Source of the DNA: Amblyomma americanum
Taxonomy: Eukaryota; Arthropoda; Arachnida; Ixodida; Ixodidae
Direction of reading: 5' to 3'
Assembly (NCBI RefSeq): GCF_052857255.1
Contig: NC_135505.1
Span: forward strand, 62,847,649 to 62,911,648
Length of the DNA stretch: 64,000 nucleotides
A program made the position numbers and the translations under genes. Within the stretch, counting starts at the first letter, position 1; every line of letters begins with the position of its first letter. The notes below the pieces were generated by a model. The model ran no database searches. It saw only the letters and a program-made list of their open reading frames with translations, and was not told the origin of the DNA. This document shows, one piece after another, positions 1-11,657 of the stretch.

Positions 1-1516
1 AGATAAATTCGTGCGCGATCAAAACATGCCAGTCACGCCATGCGGGCTGACAACAATGTACCACTCTTCTTCAAGCATTCTCTTGGCCAACATGGTAACA
101 TATGAAGAAAACAATGTATATATAATGTAAGATATCCACATGTGCAAGTGACATGTGATGCCCATCTTTACACTTCTACGAAGAACCTGACCAATTTGAA
201 TATTTGAAAAGACTGGCTCTCGAATCAGCCTGAAGATTTAAAGGGGCTCTGAAAGGAGCTCTAAGAAAGTTTCTGTATGCCTGGGATGTTAAAGCACGCC
301 GCTTCAGGAATATTGTCCAGGAAGAATATTTTTAATGCTCTTTGTAGAAACAGTTATCTGCGGTCAAAATTTGAATTTCAGCGTCTTCGCGCCTTTCCCT
401 CACATCTCGACACATTTTGCACGCTGGAAGGTCGGTGCTGCTCCGCCTGCCCCACCTCCGGGGGAGAGCTTCCTGACCCGCCGGAGCTACGCTGATTATT
501 GGCCGCGGCCATGGTAGCTGCCTGACGTCTGAAAGAATGTAACCAATAGCTATCTCTCAACATGTATAATGCTAGCGACGGAGGAGGGTGCTTGCATGAA
601 AAAGTCGCCGGAAAGGGCTCACCAACTTTCGCGCGTGGTTGCGGATCCTCTGCTTCATATAGAAATCTATTATTTTGCTCAGGTGTTCATGACAACACAA
701 TCAGTTATTGAGCAAGTTGATGTCCTCTCCTCGGAAGCTGTTTCGGAGCTACTTTAAGCGAAACACAAGTGTACAATACTTTCACTAACTGAGAATCATG
801 AAAATTTTCAATAAATATTTGCTGTCCAGATTTTACTACCTTTCATGGGCAGCGACCGCGGTCGCTGCTCCTGTCAAGCATTTTCCAGTGAATACCTTTA
901 TGGGAGTAAAGCTGGACATTATACGGGGTATGATGCACCTGTCTGCATCTCGGTGTTCCGTACTGCGACATCGGCACACAGATTGCGGAGTAGCCGCCTC
1001 CATAATACTGCGATTAATGACGTCCAATTTGTACATGCATGTCTGCACTTCAGTACGATGTAATCTTGTCTCTGAACAAAAGAGAAGGCATTGCACCAAT
1101 GATATAACGGAGTAGATACGACGATGCGCAGGGGGAGTGCTCCGGGCGCGGCGTGTCATCCCACTTCTTTCGAAAGAGCTTATTTTTGAAGAAAGCGAAC
1201 CAGTAAATGTCGCGTAGCACGTTTCGGTTGTCGTAAGTAGCTGGATTGTTATAATGAACACTTGAGAAACAGACGTACGCTTCCTAAAAAATAATGTACG
1301 CGACTTGCAGTAGCTGACATGCGAGATTCCACTGCTAAGACGCGACCGTCTCAAAAGTCCGCTGACTACGCACTACGCTGTCAGAAGTTTCGCTTTCATG
1401 CGATGCGGCCTTACACTCGCCGTAAAGGCGCGTGATTCGCGCGCCGTGCGTAGTGAATATTATTAATACGAAAGCAATATATGGCTCAGCTGCGTCTGCA
1501 AAAAGTGTCCACATGA
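1..1516. other. No gene recognised
   Basis: Open frames here are short, overlap on both strands and show no recognisable domain. No repeat boundary or RNA gene was identified. The sequence may be host intergenic DNA or very old transposon remains. Confidence 0.5.
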
Positions 1517-1730
1517 TGACGTCACTAAAGATGAATGAAAGTGTATGCAAGTGATTATGAGTATTACATTAACGGTGTTATAGGACATGGCGAATAATTA
1601 TGTCGTCACAACTTAATTAGTCAAAACAATTAAGAGAATTGAGTTAATTAGTACAGTTAAAACTAACGAAATTAAGAACGATGACGTCAATAGCGCGACT
1701 ATTACAACGAAATAATTAGTGGGTCCCACG

Positions 1731-1856
1731 TGAAAAGATCACTTTCAAAAAATGAGCCTCGTGTCAAGGTGATGTGATACAAAAGCCACTTGATAAGATT
1801 ACTTGCCAAAAATGAGTTACGCTCCAAGGTAATGACGTCACACCAAAGTCACATTA
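1731..1856. repeat. Imperfect two-unit tandem repeat, about 63 bp
   Basis: Two diverged units each carry an AAGAT-CACTT-like start, the string AAAAATGAG, then a CAAGGT(G/A)ATG core and a CAAA(A/G)(G/T)C(C/A)AC end. The second unit contains a perfect TGACGTCA. No coding potential is seen. Confidence 0.45.
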
Positions 1857-2187
1857 CAGGATGGCGCAAAATCTAGAGAGTGGTGACGTCACTCCCGAGC
1901 TGAGTCACAATCGCTGCTAGTGTGTACGCGCAGCACACAACCACGTCCACCGAAGCGACGACGCTTAAAATGTCCAGTGACTGGACGCTCGTTCGAGCAA
2001 CAGTTATTGCAAATGCAGACGAAATCTCAGCGGTGTCATCCCTGGTTGACCTGGCTGACCTGGCAGTATTCCCGAATACAGTCACCAAAATTTTTTGCAA
2101 CCGTTCGTCGTACAGTATTCTGGGTGGTGTCACAGCATTTCTCTTCGCATATAGCCCACAAGTTTTAGTGAAGTTGGAGGCTAGTTT

Positions 2188-2290
2188 GCGACAGGGTTCG
2201 GACCAATGACATATGAACCTTCAATTGCATGCTTGCTGAGACTTGCGACAGGCGTTCGGGACGATGACATATGCACCTTCAGCTGCATGA
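2188..2290. repeat. Imperfect tandem repeat, about 55 bp
   Basis: The string TTTGCGACAGGGTTCGG followed by ATGACATATG(A)ACCTTCA and TGCATG recurs about 55 bp later with small changes (TTGCGACAGGCGTTCGG, ATGACATATGCACCTTCA, TGCATG). It is a short local duplication with no sign of coding. Confidence 0.6.
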
Positions 2291-2995
2291 CTTAAGGAGC
2301 GGTTGGTGTGTTCACCGAGATGTCGAGATGTGAGAGCCACTGCGTCCTGTCCTTTCCTTCAAACACGTTTTCGCATTCATCCACATAAGTAGACATGAGT
2401 GCCCTCAGAATTTTTATGGAAGGAGAGAGGATTGGCTGGAGGTTGATGAGGAAAGGGGTGCACTGAACTGTAACTGCCTCCGTTGAAGCGATCAACTGTA
2501 TGACACTCTGCATAAGGATGTTATTAAAAGGACAGAGGAGAGGAGAGCGTCTGGTGGATGATAGGGAAAGGGGAGAAAAAATGGCCTGGCTTAGCTTATG
2601 GTTAAGCCTTGGATGCGAAGCATACGTCGCTTGGCAAGCCGTACTTCTCGTTCTTCTCCCGTTTCCGTGGCTCTTTGTAACTTGCGCTTTGCGGTCTGGC
2701 GAGCCTCTCCCTGGCCGACATCTCGCTGCTCAACTGACTCAACGAGTGCGTCGCCTTTTATACAATTGCGTGACGTCAGTATCTCCTAGCGGTAGGAGCG
2801 GGAGTTAGGCCGCCGGCGGAGGCTGCGCGTCCGCAAGCGAGCGCACGAGTTGAGCCCCAGCTTTCACAGCTGTTGTGACGTCCTATCACGTGGTGCGCCG
2901 ATGTAGGTCAAGTAGTAGCTACGCGGCCGCGCGCGGCGCAGCAAGGAAGAGCTCGGTTGTGCGGCTAGTATGCTTCGCATAAAAATGAAAAATAA
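2291..2995. other. No gene recognised; GC-rich toward the end
   Basis: The region contains short overlapping open frames without recognisable domains. About 2,800-2,940 is richer in G, C and CpG than its surroundings. No promoter or exon can be assigned. Confidence 0.4.
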
Positions 2996-3300
2996 AATTG
3001 GTTTTTAGGGAAAAGAAATGGCACAGTATCTGTCTCACATATCGGCGGACACCTGAACCGCTCCAGAAGGAAAGCGATAAAGTAGAGAGTGAAAGAAGAA
3101 AGGAAGAAATAGGCACCGTAGTGAAGGGTCCCGGAATAATTTCGACCACCTGGGGATCTTTAACAAGCACTGACATCGCACAGCAGACGGGCGCCTTAGC
3201 GTTTTGCCTCCATAAAAACGCAGCCGCCACGGTCGGGTTCGAGCCCGAGAACTCCGGATCAGTAGCCGAGCGTCCCAACTACCGAGCTACCGCGGCGGGT
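2996..3300 (-). mobile_element. tRNA-derived SINE, Ruka-like type 1, near full length
   Basis: Read on the minus strand, it starts CCCGCCGCGGTAGCTCGG, a tRNA-like A-box region. A B-box (GGGCTCGAACCC) follows, then the body GGCTGCGTTTTTATGGAGGC, and it ends with CCATTTCTTTTCCCTAAAAACC. The same architecture recurs at 24,448 (plus) and as a 3' fragment at 32,150. It resembles the tick SINE Ruka from memory; a library comparison was not possible. SINEs are transcribed by RNA polymerase III from the internal boxes and need a partner LINE to move. Long open frames across it are coincidental. Confidence 0.85.
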
Positions 3301-5209
3301 CAAAGGGAAGGGCAGGAACTAGATCGCTTCTCAGAGGCGCTGCGGTGAAGAGGGGTGAAGCACGCTGAAGTTCGGCGGAAAAGGAATAATGCCAGGAGAG
3401 AAAAACAGGGAAGGAGGAGAGCTGAGCCAACTTCCGGTTTCAAGGCGGCTTCACAAAAAATGACGTCACGGCCAGTCCTTAGTTGTGTCCTCCTTACATA
3501 GTTGGAAATTTACAGGTAATGTAGTCGACGTCATCATGCGCACCCCATTTGCGCTGTGCACTCCGGAGAAGCTTGAAGGACGTCGCGATCTTAATCGACG
3601 AATACTTGCACTATTTCAAACGCTAGCTCAAAACGACTTCGCATTCTTTACCCGAAAGTTTCACAGATTCAAACCCTTCAATATCGCTGAATTCTAAAAT
3701 CTCTGCAGGAACATTTCATGCGCTTGATGCATATGTAGTTTAACAAAATGCCTTATTTTATATTTGTGAAAAGGATTGTTCACAATACAGAACTTTGGAT
3801 TATGGCGAAGTGCGTCGACTCCGGCAGAGAGCTGGGTGAAAAAAGAAAGGGGAAAGGAACAAACACTTTGATGACAAAAATTTGAAGCGCGTAAGACGAA
3901 TAATCTTTGACACAAAATTTTTACGGACACCTAGTGTGTCACTTGTCTAGAAAATTTAAGCAGGTGTGACAGGACGAAAAAATGCCGCCACTGCCTGGAA
4001 GACGTTGATGTAACGAGCGTTAGTTTTATTGGCCATGCGCAAAAGCCAGTCTTTCCTAATCCAGCGGGGCCAGTGCAGAAATCCCCACGCGGTTCGGAAA
4101 AATAAGATAACTTTTCCACCTAGCGACCGATACCTAGCGCCATCTATCGGGGAAATTACTATGCACGTCTACGCATTGTCGAGTTACACCCCCTCAAGAT
4201 ACGTCCCAAATGGAATTTGCTTCGTTTGGGAGCCGAAGGTGGGCCTAGAATTCGGCTTGCGCTGCAGTAGGGTAGCGCTTCAATTAGTAATTGCATGTGT
4301 ACAATGCTACAATGCAAATGCGGGATGGGGCAAATTATGTGAGGGCACAACCAATTTTATTGGCCGCAATTTTGTATTCAAGAAACCGAAACTATACCCC
4401 AGTTTTGTCCCCTGACGTCATACCCACATAGTTCCACGTCTATTCAACATATTGGACCGCGACGTCATCATTGTCACGCGGCAGGTGGTTATTTCTACAA
4501 TGCTATTGTAGAGGGAGCTACAAGCCTCCATGCGAGATGTGCTGTTTTCTAGTTGCTGCCACAGGGTGATCGCCACAGGATGATGCCACCCTGTGATCGC
4601 AGGGTGGTAGCGGACCCCACGAAAATATTGAAACGTGATGAGTAAGAGCTAACACTCTTAAAACTTTGCCCCTAGAGATAGTAAGAGAAAACTGCATTTC
4701 ACAGCTCCCTAAAGAGCGACAGGTTTTTGAAAAGAAGTTGGAGAGGGTCGAGCGCAGATTCTTGTGCGGTTGCCGCTTTTATTGTTTAGTTCAAGATTTT
4801 GTTCTGCAGAGTGCCTCTGTGCTACCAGAAAAATACACCAATTGGTTAGAAAGTGCAACCTCAGCCAATTCATTTAGATAACGTGGAATATCATTCGATC
4901 GAGCAATTTTCACATCCCTGCACGAGTGATGTCCGGACGTACTTCTGTTTACTATTATTTCGTTAAAGTCTACATGGTGATAATCGCATAGTGCCTTAGC
5001 AAGGCTAATTTCCTTCTTCACAGGAACCGTATTGCAAAATTACGGGGTCACTTAAGCTACTTATGTGCCTTGAATACCGCAGCATTGCTTTAACCTTTGT
5101 TTCGTTTTCATTCGTTTTTAATTTTTATATTCCTTTTTAATGACACACTTAGCCATTAGCCTACATTCGTAAGGCATTCGTTTCTACTAGCTTTTTGTTT
5201 TCCAGAAAG
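3301..5209. other. No gene recognised
   Basis: No domain-bearing open frame was found. A small inverted repeat (9-bp arms CACAGGGTG and CACCCTGTG near 4,560 and 4,587) lies in a short stretch where CAGGGTG recurs three times. Nothing else was identified. Confidence 0.45.
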
Positions 5210-5418
5210 CGACGAGTTTTTGTGGCCCACCGGTTGCGTGCTCGTTTCGCAGTCTGGAAGTCCTGTGTTCGATTCCACGCACCTGCGGGAGAAATTCAGT
5301 TTTCTTGGACACCACGGATACATCATCTGGAGTATTTCGTGACCACTTTTGCGGTCAGCGACGAAAATGTCGGGTTTCATGGCTGATGAGACATACAATG
5401 CTTTCGCATTAAAAGTTG
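5210..5418 (+). mobile_element. tRNA-derived SINE, type 3
   Basis: A tRNA-like head with B-box GTTCGATTCC at about 5,266 is followed by GAGAAATTCAGTTTTCTTGG. The body ends GACGAAAATGTCGGGTTTCATGG and the 3' end is ACAATGCTTTCGCATTAAAA. The tail differs from the type 1 and type 2 SINEs here, so it is a separate family and presumably depended on a different LINE. The family assignment is from recalled tick repeats. Confidence 0.7.
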
Positions 5419-6119
5419 AATATGAGAATTTAAGTCAATCTTAGCACATGACATATTTCTGAACAGACTTGGAACATGTTTTGAGTACTAAATTTGTTAC
5501 GTGAACAGCTGGGTCTGTGGGTGAGCGATAGTTTGTGTGGCTAAAACAGGTCGGAGCACGGCAAATTTCGCTCACACGACGAATGATTGCTTGCCAAGAT
5601 GTGCATAAACAGACCAATCAAATTCTGGTAGGATTTCTCCCCATATCACAGCGACAACGAAATGTCAGAGAGAGAAAGCTGAAAAAATATTAGCGGTTAT
5701 ATCAAGGGTTTACCTCGAACGGTTGGTAAAATTTATTCGAAAAACAACGAAAACCTTTGCATCATTTTTCATGAATGTTAAGCTGGCCTTGTTTGCGTCG
5801 TTTAAGCCTCATTCATTCGAATATTCAATGATTTCAAGTTTCAAAGCCAACAATTTCGGGGAACGTTTTCTTGCGTTCGTGATGTCTCGAGGCAAAGGAC
5901 TTTTTTTAAAATCGCAAACAGGATTTTTATTCTGTTTTCTTATTTCCCACACTTCGATCCAACTTCATTTCCCAATTTTCCTCTCGCATCAACTGATCAT
6001 AACGCCATATCAGGGGTACATTTCGTTGCAATACGATCGACCATGCGCAAACCGGTTGTGATAGGGTCCGATGGCGCTTTTTTCGTTTGTTGAAAACACT
6101 GGTGACAGGCCCTGTAGAC
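5419..6119. other. No gene recognised
   Basis: AT-rich sequence with only short overlapping open frames. No domain, RNA or repeat structure was identified. Confidence 0.4.
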
Positions 6120-7080
6120 ATTCAGTGTGGTTCACTTAAAATTCCTTAGATAACTCCACAGGGGACGAAGTTATGCTTAACAGTATCATGCAGAAAATGT
6201 CAAACTGGTGCAGCCAATGGGGTATGCTTCTTAACGTTAATAAATGTTTGGTACTTAGAATGTATAAAAAGAAAACTGTTCTGACATAGTAATATAGTAT
6301 AGCTGGCGTACCACTTCCAGAAACCTCGTCTGTAAAATACTTTGGAGTTCAGATAACTAATCGCCTATGCTGGGCTGCCCACATCGATACTACTTGCGGG
6401 AAAGCTGTGAAGACTGTATAGTGTTTGAGGCGTAAACTGCCGAAGGCCCCAAAACACGTGAAACTGGTAGCGTAAATGGCTTTGGTGCGGCCTCGTCTGG
6501 AATATGCCTGTTGTTTATGGGACCCATTTACAGCCAAGAATATTTCCAAATTAGGAAGAGGGCAAAGAATCGCAGCCCGTTTCATTTGCAACAGTTACAA
6601 ACGAACAGATAGTATAAAAGCCATGATAAATTCTATTGGCCTAGAATCTCTCCAGACAAACGCACTGAAACCTGGTTCGAATTTCTGTGCCAAATATATA
6701 ATAATCTCATGAAAATAAACACTCATGACTGTTATTCTTGTTGCTCCAGCACGTACGCGTTATAACCACGGAAAAATGCTGCAGAAGTTTCTTGTATATT
6801 ATAATACTGTTAAACAGTAACTTTTTGTCAAATCGATTACAGACTGGAGTAAATTGCCGAAGTGTGTAACGAATAGCCCGAATGTAGAAATATTTGTTGA
6901 TAATTTGAAGTCCTTTGTAAGTGAAACCCTTGTTTTTTGCTTCCTTTTTCGCATCATCTGTTTGCTTTTGCATGACGCTCATCTATATCTTGTTCATTTT
7001 TTACTTGTATCTGTGCTCACCCCTGCTTGGAGTCAATCGGCTTCGCAGCACTAAATAAAAAAACAAATAAATAAATAAAT
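6120..7080 (+). mobile_element. Jockey/CR1-like LINE, 3' fragment of reverse transcriptase
   Basis: Conceptual plus-strand translation gives the RT C-terminal region, broken by stops and frameshifts. Visible pieces include KMSNWCSQWGMLLNVNKC, SVKYFGVQI, LVRPRLEYACCLWDP and AARFICNSYKR. Near the end, TDWSKLPKCVTNS matches the usual WNKLP motif that closes these ORFs. The catalytic palm is missing, so this is a 5'-truncated copy, the usual product of incomplete reverse transcription. It ends in an (AATA)n tail at about 7,052-7,080. Clade placement (Jockey or CR1) is approximate. Confidence 0.8.
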
Positions 7081-7103
7081 TTTTATTTATTTATTTATTT
7101 ATT
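7052..7103. repeat. Tail-to-tail (AAAT)n / (TTTA)n junction
   Basis: An A-rich AAATAAAT tail on the plus strand runs directly into a T-rich TTTATTTA run. Each is the 3' tail of a different LINE fragment, one on each strand, so the junction is itself a near-perfect inverted simple repeat. Confidence 0.8.
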
Positions 7104-7500
7104 CATACTGTTAACCCTCTGCGTGAGGGTCATTACAGGGGGGAAACATATACAGACACAAGTGCAATTCTCTTCGCTAAAAAAAGAAACACTCAAATGC
7201 ACAGAATTACAGATTTGCACAGCAATCTTCCAGGAACGCGTTCACACCTATCACAAATTTTTCTACATCTGTTTGGTCCACAACGTCACTTGGTAGTTGA
7301 TTCCAAATTTCTACAGCATCGGGAAAAAAGGAGTAGCGATAGACATCAGTAAGTGTAATAATAGGTTGTAATACCTTACTGTGATTTTTCAGAGGGCAAC
7401 GCTTCAGGGGAGGTGTAACATAGTGATGTTTATTAACTTTGACTTTATCATTCATTATATATATGCCTGTGGAAGCTATGAGCAGCAATTTGCCCGTTTG
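7104..7500 (-). mobile_element. Jockey/CR1-like LINE, 3' terminal fragment
   Basis: The minus-strand frame 7,488-7,207 encodes about 93 residues ending in DVYRYSFFPDAVEIWNQLPS, then DVVDQTDVEKFVIGV, then a stop. This is the characteristic last segment of Jockey/CR1-type ORF2, with an FFP...WN.LP signature. About 100 bp of 3' UTR follows before the AT-rich tail. Nothing of the RT palm remains. It is a different copy from the plus-strand fragment that abuts it. Confidence 0.8.
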
Positions 7501-7889
7501 ATGCGTATCTTAAATATGGTGTTTTAAAGAGCTATTTACGAAGGTTATAATATTTCTACAATAGCAGGTATGCCGTGTATTTCTTGGGACATGCAGCGCC
7601 TCCAATATTAAAGTGAAAGTCTTTATAAGCTCGTGACTCTCTAGCGGTGATGTTCCCAGAAAAGCGCTCCACTATAGAGGTCAATCAAACGTGCTTGAAG
7701 TGTCCAGCGAGATTTCGATATCTGTGCGCTACTGTGACCTTTCCTCAAAACCTTTCCTTTCCTCAAAACACATGCTTTCGCATTCCTCCACGGTAGCAGA
7801 TAACTATCCTCGCAGTTAATTAGTAAGTAGAAAATAGTTATTTCTTTACCAGATAACCAATTAATGAGTACTTAGGTAATTGATACTTT
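7501..7889. other. No gene recognised
   Basis: The sequence lies between the LINE 3' end to its left and the 3' tail of LINE D to its right. No domain or repeat structure was identified. Confidence 0.4.
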
Positions 7890-7958
7890 TTTAAAGCGAA
7901 ATTTGTTGCCCCAAGGCATCAATGATGGGTGAGGGTGGGATGAATAATGTAGTAGATA

Positions 7959-10900
7959 TTAAATGAATGGAAATGGGTTAGCTGATTTCATGAAGTCCAG
8001 TCCATGGTACGGTCCCTGCGTCCAGGCAATGTATGAAGAAGGGTTGCTTGGTGAAAGACCTGCTACCATCAGGTGCCGGATCCATGTAAGCTTGAGAGCT
8101 GGGCAGTCCCACAGTAAGTCATGAATGTCGGCCTCAATGTCCTCGTGTTCACATATCGGACACGCTGGCCGAGGAAACAATTCTCGGTACTGAAGCCACT
8201 TTTGAGTGATGGCTGGCGTGAGGGCAACCCCGACCCGGATTTTCCTAAGCGCAACCTCCTCTGCACGGGTAAGACCGCGGGGGAGGGTTACCGCACACGG
8301 AGGGATCAGAGCACGTGTGCGGCGCCGGAGGAGTTCCTTTCTTTATGAAAGAAGGGCAAAATTGTCCAAATAAAGGAGCCGAGGCGGTGATGAATTTGTA
8401 TTCGCAAGGCTGGTCGCTAAATCTGTCTGGCTTTGAAAGGTCAGCAGATCCCGTGGGACCCACTCAATACGTACTGGCTGCGGGATGCGTGCCGCGAGCC
8501 GGTGGATGTCCTGACATATCGTGGGACAGCGGCTAACACGTCGTAGCAACCAGACAACTTGAAGGGCGTCAGTGCGGATGACAACGCGGGCCGCAGGGAG
8601 CATAGTTATGTCGGCCACGGAGCAGAGTGCTTCTTAAACTGCAACGAGCTCAGCAAAAAAAAAGGACGAAGGGGGTTCCGTAAGCTGAAAGCAAGAGGTT
8701 TGATTCAGGGCAGGTCTGCACGGACAGTAGATAGCTGTTGTTGCTTTGTAGTCTTGCATGCTTGCGTCTACATAGACAACAATGGATCCTTCAGGCAGGC
8801 AAGCATCTTGTTCCTCAAATTTCTGGCGAAGCAACGATGCCGAATGAGCAGATTTTGGCCGGCGATTATCTGTTCGCTTGTTGTCGCTGAGTTGTAGAAA
8901 CTTCCATGGGGAAAGAACTGGCGTTGGTGGCTGAAGAATGGAGTGTGACGTCGCATAAGTCCTCAGTGCATGCGTGGAGCGCATAGACTGGCCTTAAGGC
9001 AGCGCGCTTCAAGACGCTGCTGCACCAGCTCATCAATGGTATTGAGCTGCCCATTCTCTTGTAAAGCTATGACCGGTGTGATGCGTGGAGGGCACGTAAA
9101 GGTCCTCATAACCTCTCGGTTCATGACTTCAAGGCGATCCCATTGGGATCTTGTAAGATGTTGAAACTGGGCTTGATAAACAATACGTGGCTGCAGAACT
9201 GCCCTCACCGATTGCTGTGCAACGAACGAGCCTGCGCCACCAGTTTTATGGGCAGTTCTTCTAATCAAACCCAAAGTCTGAATAGCTTGCCTTTTTGCCT
9301 GAGAAAGCCATGCAGTTGCTGATCCTGATTGGTGAATCATTAAGGCAAGGATTTTTACACTCGGACTTTCCTGTAGTGGGGTGCCTGTTAGACAAAGACG
9401 GATTAAACCTGCAGCAAGTGTACGGCGTCCCCAGCGGTTGGCGACTGACGTGTATGTTGTTTTATGTATGGATAGCAGAAGTCCGATGGATGATGCGTAA
9501 TTACAGGTAACATCCAAAACAGATTGAAGAGCAGCCTCCTGAGTACGGAGATCTTGGTGAGTACTCCATACAGTGATGCCGTCAGGGTACTGAAGAAAGT
9601 TTATGTCATGGATGTCATGTAGGCGCCAAGCCAGCGGGGTGAAAGCAATATTAAATAACGTCGGCGACAATACTGATCCCTGGGGCACGCCGCAGAGATG
9701 AACAAATGATCCGACCGCTTCGTCGCTGAGGGGTATTGAAAATTTTCTGCCTTCCAAAAATAATTGCACAAATCTACGCACTCTCACAGGGAGATGAAGC
9801 ATGTCAATGGAGTTCAGGACGGCTGCATGACTGATGTTGTCATATGCTTTTTTAACGTCCATTGCTAAAATAGTATGCACATTGCGGCTGCTGGTAGATG
9901 ACAAAACTGCAGATGCTAAGACAGCCAACCCGTCCTCTGTACCGATATATGGACGAAAGTCGATTTGTGCCGGGTGATAAAAACCGTGCTGCTCTAGCCA
10001 CCATGGCAATCGTGTGGCTAACACTTTCTCCGCCAGCTTGCACAGCGTAGGAGTTAATGAGATTGGTCGCTAGTTGGCATGGTCCGTAGGAGGCTTTCCC
10101 GGTTTCGGGATAGGAATCAGGATAGCGGATTTCTAGCTCTCGGGCACTACGCCATCCAACCGTACTTTATTTATGGTGTCAAGTAGTTGAGGGTGTGCAG
10201 CGCTACTCAGGTTATTGTACACCTCGTACTGAAAATTGTCCGGGCCGAGCGCTGTTTTCCGTTTCGCATCATCTATTGCAACCAGCAACTCAGGGATAGA
10301 GAATGGACACGCAATTCCACCTACGTCGACATCAGACGGCATTTGATATACATGCGCTGTGATGCCTGCCATATTTAAACTAGAGGCTGAAGAAGGCACA
10401 GCATCGTATTTCGGGAAAAACTTTCGCGCTGCTTCTTTGGCGAAATCATCTGGCGACAAGTTAGTCGCGAAGCATGCGGTTTGCCGCTGCGTCAGTCAAA
10501 CGGCGACCGCGTTCCATTGTACGGAATGTTCGCCAGAGAGAGGCATTCGAGGATTTTGCAGAAAATTGTTCGCACCACGCATGCCACTGCCGCCGAGAGA
10601 GGTCGCGTTAATATTTGCGTGCCTTAGCTGTAAGATAGTGCAATCGGAAACGTGCCTGCGACGAAGTAGGGTCTCTCGTAGCAGCCAGCTCGGCTTGACG
10701 GCGCGCCGCCCACAAGTTAAGAAGGCCAAGGTCTGGTGCATGTCGACCAACATTGGTCCAGGTGGTAGTTGTAGCACTGTTGAGCGCTGTTTGTATGCGC
10801 TCAACAAGGATTGAAGAAGAATATGAGGATTGTCCATACAGGAGCGGAAACTGTCCCAGTTGATCACAGAACATTTGTAGCGTAAATGTCGGAAATCAGA

Positions 10901-11606
10901 GGTGTGAAGACCGGTGATAGGGTGATGATCACTTCGCCAGCCGTCTGGCTCCATGTGCCAGGAGGGAGTACCCGGACCCGACCACCACGTCAAGTCTGGA
11001 GCATAGGAAGCACTGCGAGTTTGACGCACTGGCCGTATTGCTGTTTCAGGATGGTTGATCAGCACAAATTGGGCATCCGTGAAGGCGTCCCGCGCACGCC
11101 TGCCACGAGAGCTTGAAGTGGGGTACCCCCAATCCTGATGAGGGGCCTGAAAGTCACCTTCGACTAAAATCGGACGCCCGGGATACTGCCGATGGACACT
11201 TTTTATTAGACAGCCAAGAATAATACGGGAGGAAGCGGCAAAGGCTGGTCTAATGTAAAATAAAATGACCACATCGGTTCCCTTCATAGATGTCGCAGCC
11301 ATTGCCACTACCTCTTGATACGACGTGCACCATTTTTTGGAGAGCAAGGCGTACATGCGGAACACGTGAGTCCACATACACCGCCGCCTTTCCCGGGGGA
11401 GCAGCAGTTTGTACACGACGGTCTATCATTGAAAGGGACATGTAGGCACTGAAGCCTGGAATCGATGGCAAAGGGTTTGTTTCCTGTAGCAGCATGGCCC
11501 ATACCTGGAGCTTGTGAATTTGCAGTCGGGTCTTGAGCTCTCCCACCTTCGTGGAATTGCCTCTGGAGGTCCACTGCAGCACACCAGCACGACTGGAACT
11601 TGCCAT
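7959..11606 (-). pseudogene. LINE D ORF2, endonuclease-RT-RNase H polyprotein (broken)
   Basis: It starts MASSSRAGVLQWTSRGN. The APE-type endonuclease shows LLQETN, VEGDFQAPHQDWGY, APDLTWWSG and SDHHPI, with a frameshift near 11,300. The RT begins with the fingers segment (10,459-10,133). Stops replace the Trp of VPES-W and a residue before RPISLTPTL. The palm follows (10,024-8,963): ILAMDVKKAYDN (motif A), GVPQGSVLSPTLFN, and YPDG where YADD is expected. RNase H pieces follow (VYVDAS, AELVAV, RTDALQVVWLL, IEWVPRDL), then CPICEHEDIEADIHDLLWDC, the terminal CCHC. Loss of the second motif C aspartate alone should abolish polymerase activity. Confidence 0.85.
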
Positions 11607-11657
11607 TTCTAGATACTAGCCCCAGCGCTGTAGAATCACAGACGTCAGGTTGGACAA

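Larger units (their letters stand above)
1517..4420. promoter_or_regulatory. Cluster of palindromic TGACGTCA octamers
   Basis: The perfect octamer TGACGTCA, the consensus site for CREB/ATF bZIP factors, occurs at 1517, 1682, 1833, 1884, 2771, 3461 and 4413. A fixed 8-mer is expected about once in 65 kb of random sequence, so seven in 2.9 kb is striking. Two copies (1833, 1884) lie in or beside an imperfect tandem repeat, so part of the enrichment may come from duplication. No transcription unit can be tied to the sites. A regulatory role is inference. Confidence 0.35.

Noticed and set aside
2998..3348. Plus-strand open frame of 116 codons
   Set aside because: It lies almost wholly over a minus-strand SINE and is antisense to it.
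5210..5300. Possible tRNA gene at the B-box
   Set aside because: The acceptor and D arms do not pair as a tRNA should, and a SINE body and tail follow directly.
10359..10814. Plus-strand frame of 151 codons
   Set aside because: It is antisense to LINE D ORF2, whose endonuclease-to-RT motifs are on the minus strand.
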